Assembly: GCA_964035795.1 (NCBI GenBank)
Contig: OZ038326.1
Span: 8,125,729 to 8,189,728, forward strand
Length of the DNA: 64,000 nucleotides
Origin: Pterobdella sp. o SKG-2022
Lineage: Eukaryota; Annelida; Clitellata; Hirudinida; Piscicolidae
Reading direction: 5' to 3'
The notes beneath the pieces were generated by a model, which saw only the letters and a program-made list of their open reading frames with translations, made no database searches and was not told where the DNA came from. Both the position numbers and the translations under genes were made by a program. Shown here piece by piece: positions 59,000-64,000 of this stretch. Each line of letters begins with the position of its first letter. The stretch's first letter is position 1.

Positions 59000-61140
59000 A
59001 ATGTTTCAAGTTTCTATGCCTGATTATGTATAACTTCAATTCTCAAATCAATTTTTCCAAATTTTGATGATTTTTCATTATTTCATGTAATTTCTAAAAC
59101 TTTAAACTTCCCTATGTTTTATTGATTATTAAAATTCTATATTAAATGCTTCAAATGATCACCATCACACAATTATTCGTTCAATTCATCAAGAGATAGT
59201 AATCCTCATCATCCAATGTCTCATTTGAGAAGCCAGGACTATCAAGGAAGTCTGTAATCCTTGGGTTCCAATATGCCATACTCATTTCCATATGGTATAA
59301 CTGAGAACTGCTGAATTAATATTCATGTGAAATCGAGTAAAGTTTTGTCCAGTTCACTCACGTAAAAGGTTTTTTCCTCCTTTCCATGGAAATACATTTT
59401 GACAAAAAAAAAACCCTGTTGTGGTAGGCTCTGTAAAGAGCTGGCACCCCATTAGTCTGCAGCTTAAATAAATAATGATGATGCTTCAAGTAAGTAAATG
59501 AATAAGTAAAAATAAAATTTATTTAGCGCCTCTTGCGCAGCCTTTAGAAACGCTCTACTATGAACTGCTTGAAAAAAAGGGCTTCAAGATTTAAAAAAAT
59601 ATTATAAAATAGAGAAGATTTGAAACTAGAAGGTAAAGAGTTTCAGAGAAAAGATCCAGAAAAAGAAAACTGTTTTAGCATTGGAATGAAAAGAAGAGAC
59701 AATGTAGAGCTGAGAGCAGTAGAAGATCGTAGGCCATCACGCTTAGGAGGTAATATATGCTCTGAAAGATAGGAAGGTGCATTAGAGTGAGAGATTTGTG
59801 TACAGATTTTGTGGAAAGAGCCAAAGTGAAGAGGTAGCAAGTGGAGATCAATAAGAGATGGAGAGAAATGAGAAAATTTAGGAGTATGAAAGACCAGGCA
59901 TGCAGCAGAGTTGAAAGCTTATGTAAAACGAATAGAAAAACAAGAGGTAAACCAGGAAAGAGAAAGCAAGAAATACTAAAAGAAGGGTTAAGATGTTGAA
60001 GAGAAAATGAGTGGTATACATTATCAAAAGCAGAGAAGAATTCAAGAGAAAAAAGAATAGAAGGCTCACCTCGTTGGAAGCTGAATGAGCATCAGTAGAG
60101 ATTTTTAGAAGGCCGGTTTCAGTAATGTGGGAGGGTCAAAAGTCAGGTTAAGAGAAAAAAGTTGTTATAAAAAATGAAATCTGAAAGTTGGAAGTAGATA
60201 GCTTTCTCAAAAAACTTGGGGAAAATAAAGGTTAGTAATGGGGCGGTAGTTTGAGATGATAGAAAGATTGAGAGGAGGTTTTTTCAGTATTGGAGTAACG
60301 GTAGATGATTTAAAAAAAGTGGAAAATTTAGAAGTAGCTAGAGAAAAATTTATACGATTGAGAATAATGGGATAGAAGAAGGAAGAAAGATCATAAAAAA
60401 TTTTGAGAGAAATTAGGTCAAGAAAGCAGGAATATGAGAAGACAGATTTGATTATGGTGAAGAGGTCTGTGAAGGGGTAAGGAAATTTTATTAAAAAAAA
60501 ATAATAATTAAATAAACTAATGAGAATAGAAAATTGAAAAAGAAATTTATCAAAAAAGAAAAAAAGCAGTTCATAATAAAAGCAAACCAAAAGAACGATG
60601 AGTTCTGTGTTTTGCATCTTCTTCAGGTTTTTCACCTTCGTCACATCCCTCACCACATCTATCTTCGCACGCGGCCATTTTCATTTATTACCGATGTTAG
60701 ATAATGGTTTTCATTTTGATACTTCCTGAATTGAACATCACTATAATAATCTCCGTAGATTTTGATTATTTTAAGATACACCGTGATAAGAATTGAGGAT
60801 GCTCGATGGGAGAAAAGAGCCTTGGAGGGTCGTCCCCCTTTGAAGTGGCTTCTAACAGCACAAGCGCAGTCAACAGTAACTTGTATATGTTGAAGTTGAG
60901 GTTGTGAGAGATGAACTCTTATATACAAAACTTGAGTGGGTTTAGGAATTGATGTGGAAGCTCGAAGAAGGCAAATGTTGGGAAAATATTTGCATAATTG
61001 ATATTGATTAGATAAAGGATTCAAAGTAATTCTTCTTTCAAGTGTTGATTTGCATATCTTGTGAACAACACAACATCTAACCACACAAGGCTCAAGCCAG
61101 AAAGCATTGGACCAATCAGCTTAGAGCACTTGTATTGCAA
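59000..61140 (-). pseudogene. Inverted second copy of the small secreted-protein gene, interrupted by a LINE
   Basis: On the minus strand the promoter (TATATAAG near 60921), exon 1 start region, exon 2 (about 59360-59450) and exon 3 region with 3' flank (59000-59330) follow the order of copy 1 at 27240-28340. The initiating ATG is changed to ATA. Exon 1 diverges after the first 17 codons. Exon 2 shows a shifted frame after a T-run. An L2/CR1-like LINE (59480-60560) lies in the first intron region. It keeps the sense codon where copy 1 has its stop. It is probably dead. Confidence 0.75.
59480..60560 (-). mobile_element. L2/CR1-like LINE with internal deletion
   Basis: The minus strand reads SSTVTPILKKPPLNLSIISN YRPITNL (reverse-transcriptase box 1) and further down LLPLHFGSFHKICTQISHSN APSYLSEHI and SFSGSFL, the C-terminal end. 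The palm with YADD is missing. It splits the inverted secreted-protein pseudogene. Confidence 0.78.
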
Positions 61141-61499
61141 CTCTTAATTTGTAGCATTTGTTTCACTATGAATATATTACTTTTTTACCTATATATAATA
61201 ATTTATGAGCTAACAATCAAACATAATTATTAATTAAAAAAGCATTTAGAGAGCTAAATAGTTTAATATTCAATTAATTAGTTAGCTGAGTATTCAATTG
61301 TTTTTCAAACCAGTGAATCGTTTTATGTTATAAACTTTATTCTTCCTGCTCCCTCGACCTAATTCCTCTAATAATTTTTAATGATCTCCTCTTTCTTCTA
61401 ACCCAACATTCTCAATCCCATAAACCTTTCTCTAGCTACTTCTAAATTTTCCACCTTCTTTAAATCATCTATCGTTACTTCAATACTGTTTCTCCACTG

Positions 61500-62476
61500 T
61501 TTTTATTAAAAACTCTTCTCTCTCTCTTTTTTTTTGGTGTTCCTCAAGGATCTGTTCTCGGACCTCTTTTCTTTTTTTTTTTACTTCTCATCTCCCTTGT
61601 CTCATCGAATCTTTCTCTTTTCAATGTCAGCTTTTTGCTGATGACACCTATATCTTCTCTTCTTTTCCTCTCTCTTCCCTTTCTTCTACTCTTGAAAGGC
61701 TTAATCTCTGTCTTTCTTCTATTCTTTCATGGAGTGACTCCATGCATCTAAAACTTAATCTCTCGAAATTTAACTTTATCTATCTTTCTAGATCCAAATC
61801 TCTTCCTTCCTCTCTCCTTCCCATTATGATCTCTGACCTTACTATCTATCCCTCTTCCACTATTCGCTGTCTTGGCTTTCTCTTTGATTTTTTCCTTTTT
61901 TTTAATTTTTTAAACTTTCTCTGTTGTTTCTTCTTGTTTTTTTTTCACCTACGTCATATCAGACAGATTTCTTCTTATCTTGATGATGCCTCTCAAGATT
62001 CTTGTCTGCTCTCTTGTTCTTTCCCGACTTGATTACTGCAACTCTATACTTTAATTTTCTTAAATCTACTCTTTAACCTCTAACTAAAGCTTTCAATTCT
62101 GCTGCACGCCTGGTCTCATACTCCTAAATTCTCCCATATCTTTCCATCTCTTGTCGATCTTCACTGGCTACCTCTTCACTTTCGCTCTTCTTTCAAAATC
62201 TGTTCTTTCATGTATAAAATTTCTCACTCTACTTCGCCTTCCTATTTTTCTAACCTCTCACGACCTCCCAAACATGCTGGCCTACGGTCCTCCTTCGCTC
62301 TCAATTCTTCTTTATCTCTCTCTCTCACTCCTGCTTTTTCTTATTCTGGTCCATTTGTTTGGAACTCTTTTCCTCCTTCTCTCTAGCCAATTTTCTTTAA
62401 AAATCTAAAAACCTTCTTTAAGCTGTTCATAGCAGAGCGCCTCTAAACGATGCGTAAGAGGCGCTAAATAAGTAAT

Positions 62477-62480
<4 letters not shown>
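61500..62480 (+). mobile_element. L2/CR1-like LINE reverse-transcriptase 3' half
   Basis: GVPQGSVLGPLFF, SAFADDTYIFSSFPLSSLSS, DSMHLKLNLSKFNFIYLSRS and then, after frameshifts, LHWLPLHFRSSFKICSFMYK and PFVWNSF. The order palm, thumb and C-terminal boxes is complete. It ends in the micros atellite at 62478, the likely tail. This is the same family as 59480-60560 on the other strand. Confidence 0.83.
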
Positions 62481-62515
<35 letters not shown>

Positions 62516-62538
62516 TTATTATTGTTATTTTTCTTCTT

Positions 62539-62625
<87 letters not shown>
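62478..62625. repeat. (ATT)n/(CTT)n microsatellite between two LINE tails
   Basis: ATT units, then CTT, then ATT again. The plus-strand LINE ends at its left and the minus-strand R2/R4-like element ends at its right, so it may be two fused tails. Confidence 0.95.
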
Positions 62626-62626
<1 letters not shown>

Positions 62627-62631
62627 TTATA

Positions 62632-64000
62632 TGAAATCTATCAAGCATTTTGCTGAGAAAATTTTAGTGAGACGGGTCATACCTAATGACCAGAGTCTTA
62701 CTAAATCTGCCTACAGCTCCAGAACTTTCCTCAAGATTCTTGCGGTACCGAGTAATGCCGCCTTTTGCATCTCTCCCAAATTTGTATTAATTTCTAATTG
62801 GTGGAGAAAGCCTATGAAGTTCTTGCTTATACTTTCAAAGACTCCAATTACAATCGGTACCACATGCACTTTCTTTTGCTGCTATAGTCTGCTAACTTTT
62901 CTTCGCAGATCCTGATACTTAACAATTTTTTCTTTTTCATTGATTCTGCAGTCTCCAGGTACAGCAACATCCACAATCAAGCATTTTTTCTCCTTCTTGT
63001 GTAAAACGACAATGTCAGGTCGATGGGCTTCTATCATATTGTCACATTGTATATTGAAGTCCCATAGCAACTTTATGTCATCATTCTCCACAACACTATC
63101 TGGCTCATGTTCGTACCACTTTACATTGCATTATAATCCATTTTTCTTACACAAGTTCCAATGAAGTCTAGTAACGTTGTCGTGACGTCTCTTGTACTCT
63201 TTTTGAGCGAGCTCCTCACATTCGCAGATTATGTGTTGAACGGTTTCACCTTTGTTGCCGCACATTCTACACAGTGGACTTTTAGTTGTTTTATTTATAT
63301 GAAATTTGAGATAGTTGTCCAACTAAGGAAAGGCGCTGAATATCTCGAAACAGGGATGGCTCAAGTATTAATGCCCTTAACAATATTCCTTCCATTCAGT
63401 TTTGTCTTAACAATCTTCCGCACTCTTCTTTTTTATTCATTGAGAACTTTGATTTTCATTTCTTTTTTCTGTAAATCGTCAGCTTGTAATATACCCAGGT
63501 ACTTGTATCCTTCTCAATCTCTCAATGCTTTCATTACTGTGTCGTCGGGTAGCTTAATTCCATCTGATTTGACTTTTTTCCCTCTTTTCATTACTAACAT
63601 TGAACACTTCCCGATACTGAATTTCATGCCAATATCTTCACTAAAAACTCTTACTGTCTATACTAGTGAGTCGAGTTCTTTCTCGGTTTTGGCATAAAGT
63701 TTGAGATCATCCATATAGAGTAGCTGGTTGATCTTTTCCTTATTTGCAAAGCTGTAACAATGTCTTGTAGCTTTCAGTATCTGCGTTAGAGGAATGAGGG
63801 CTATGACAAACAAAAATGGAGATAATGAGTCTTCTTGGAAGATTCCTCTCTTTATTTCTACTTCACCTAGATTTTCATTGTTACAGGTCAATTCTACACG
63901 CCAGTTTTTCATTTCGGATTGCAAGAAGGTTATCAGTTTTTTATTCAGCCCAAGTGAATAAAGGCAGTCTATTATCAAGGAGTGGGGCAGCATATCGAAC
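62632..64000 (-). mobile_element. R2/R4-like non-LTR element with restriction-like endonuclease, 3' half
   Basis: The minus strand reads GIFQEDSLSPFLFVIALIPL, QLLYMDDLKLYAKTEKELDS (palm YMDD), SEDIGMKFSIGKCSMLVMKR, YKYLGILQADDLQKKEMKIK, CRMCGNKGETVQHIICECEE (CCHC knuckle), YKRRHDNVTRLHWNLCKKNG, DIKLLWDFNIQCDNMIEAHR, then RPDIVVLHKKEKKCLIVDVA VPGD, the RPD..D core of the restriction-like endonuclease. The C-terminal GTARILRKVLEL closes the protein. A stop and some frameshifts (near 63450-63300) and a deletion of the region between thumb and CCHC knuckle are present. It runs off the window at its 5' side. Confidence 0.87.

Overview
This is AT-rich animal nuclear DNA, not bacterial. The known genes are split by spliceosomal introns (GT..AG, phases checked exon by exon). 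A Cys-loop receptor subunit and an ABCC transporter with split exons are present, and the rest is mostly non-LTR and Penelope-like retroelements, tRNA-derived SINEs, hairpin MITEs and satellites. The mix (GIY-YIG Penelope elements, an R2/R4-type element with a restriction-like endonuclease, C2H2-tailed LINEs) fits an invertebrate such as a tunicate, mollusc or cnidarian. I cannot name the species.

Layout. 1-1444 (-): thymidylate kinase, four exons, 3' end beyond the window. 3122-9490 (-): nicotinic-receptor-like ligand-gated channel subunit, nine recognisable exons. 9.5-23 kb: gene-poor, with LINE wrecks, SINEs, two families of foldback elements and minisatellites. 22.6-37.8 kb: a retroelement graveyard (at least six LINE copies and two Penelope pieces) that also holds a small secreted-protein gene with a TATA box at 27.5 kb. 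38241-39992 (-): intact, intronless poly(ADP-ribose) glycohydrolase. 40296-55272 (-): about 30 exons of a long ABCC/MRP transporter whose introns carry satellites, a C2H2 LINE tail, another LINE tail and two copies of an unnamed ~230-bp repeat. 55.3-64 kb: SINEs, LINEs, a decayed inverted copy of the small secreted-protein gene, and the 3' half of an R2/R4-like element running off the right edge.

The recognised host genes (dTMP synthesis, synaptic or cation channel, ADP-ribose turnover, membrane export) have unrelated jobs and show no sign of being an operon, although all four large ones lie on the minus strand. The main points of interest are the inverted duplication of the small secreted-protein gene with different lesions in each copy, the two hairpin families, a 28-bp minisatellite that arose inside a LINE reading frame, a tetranucleotide array forming the 5' end of an ABCC intron, and residue departures in the channel and transporter.
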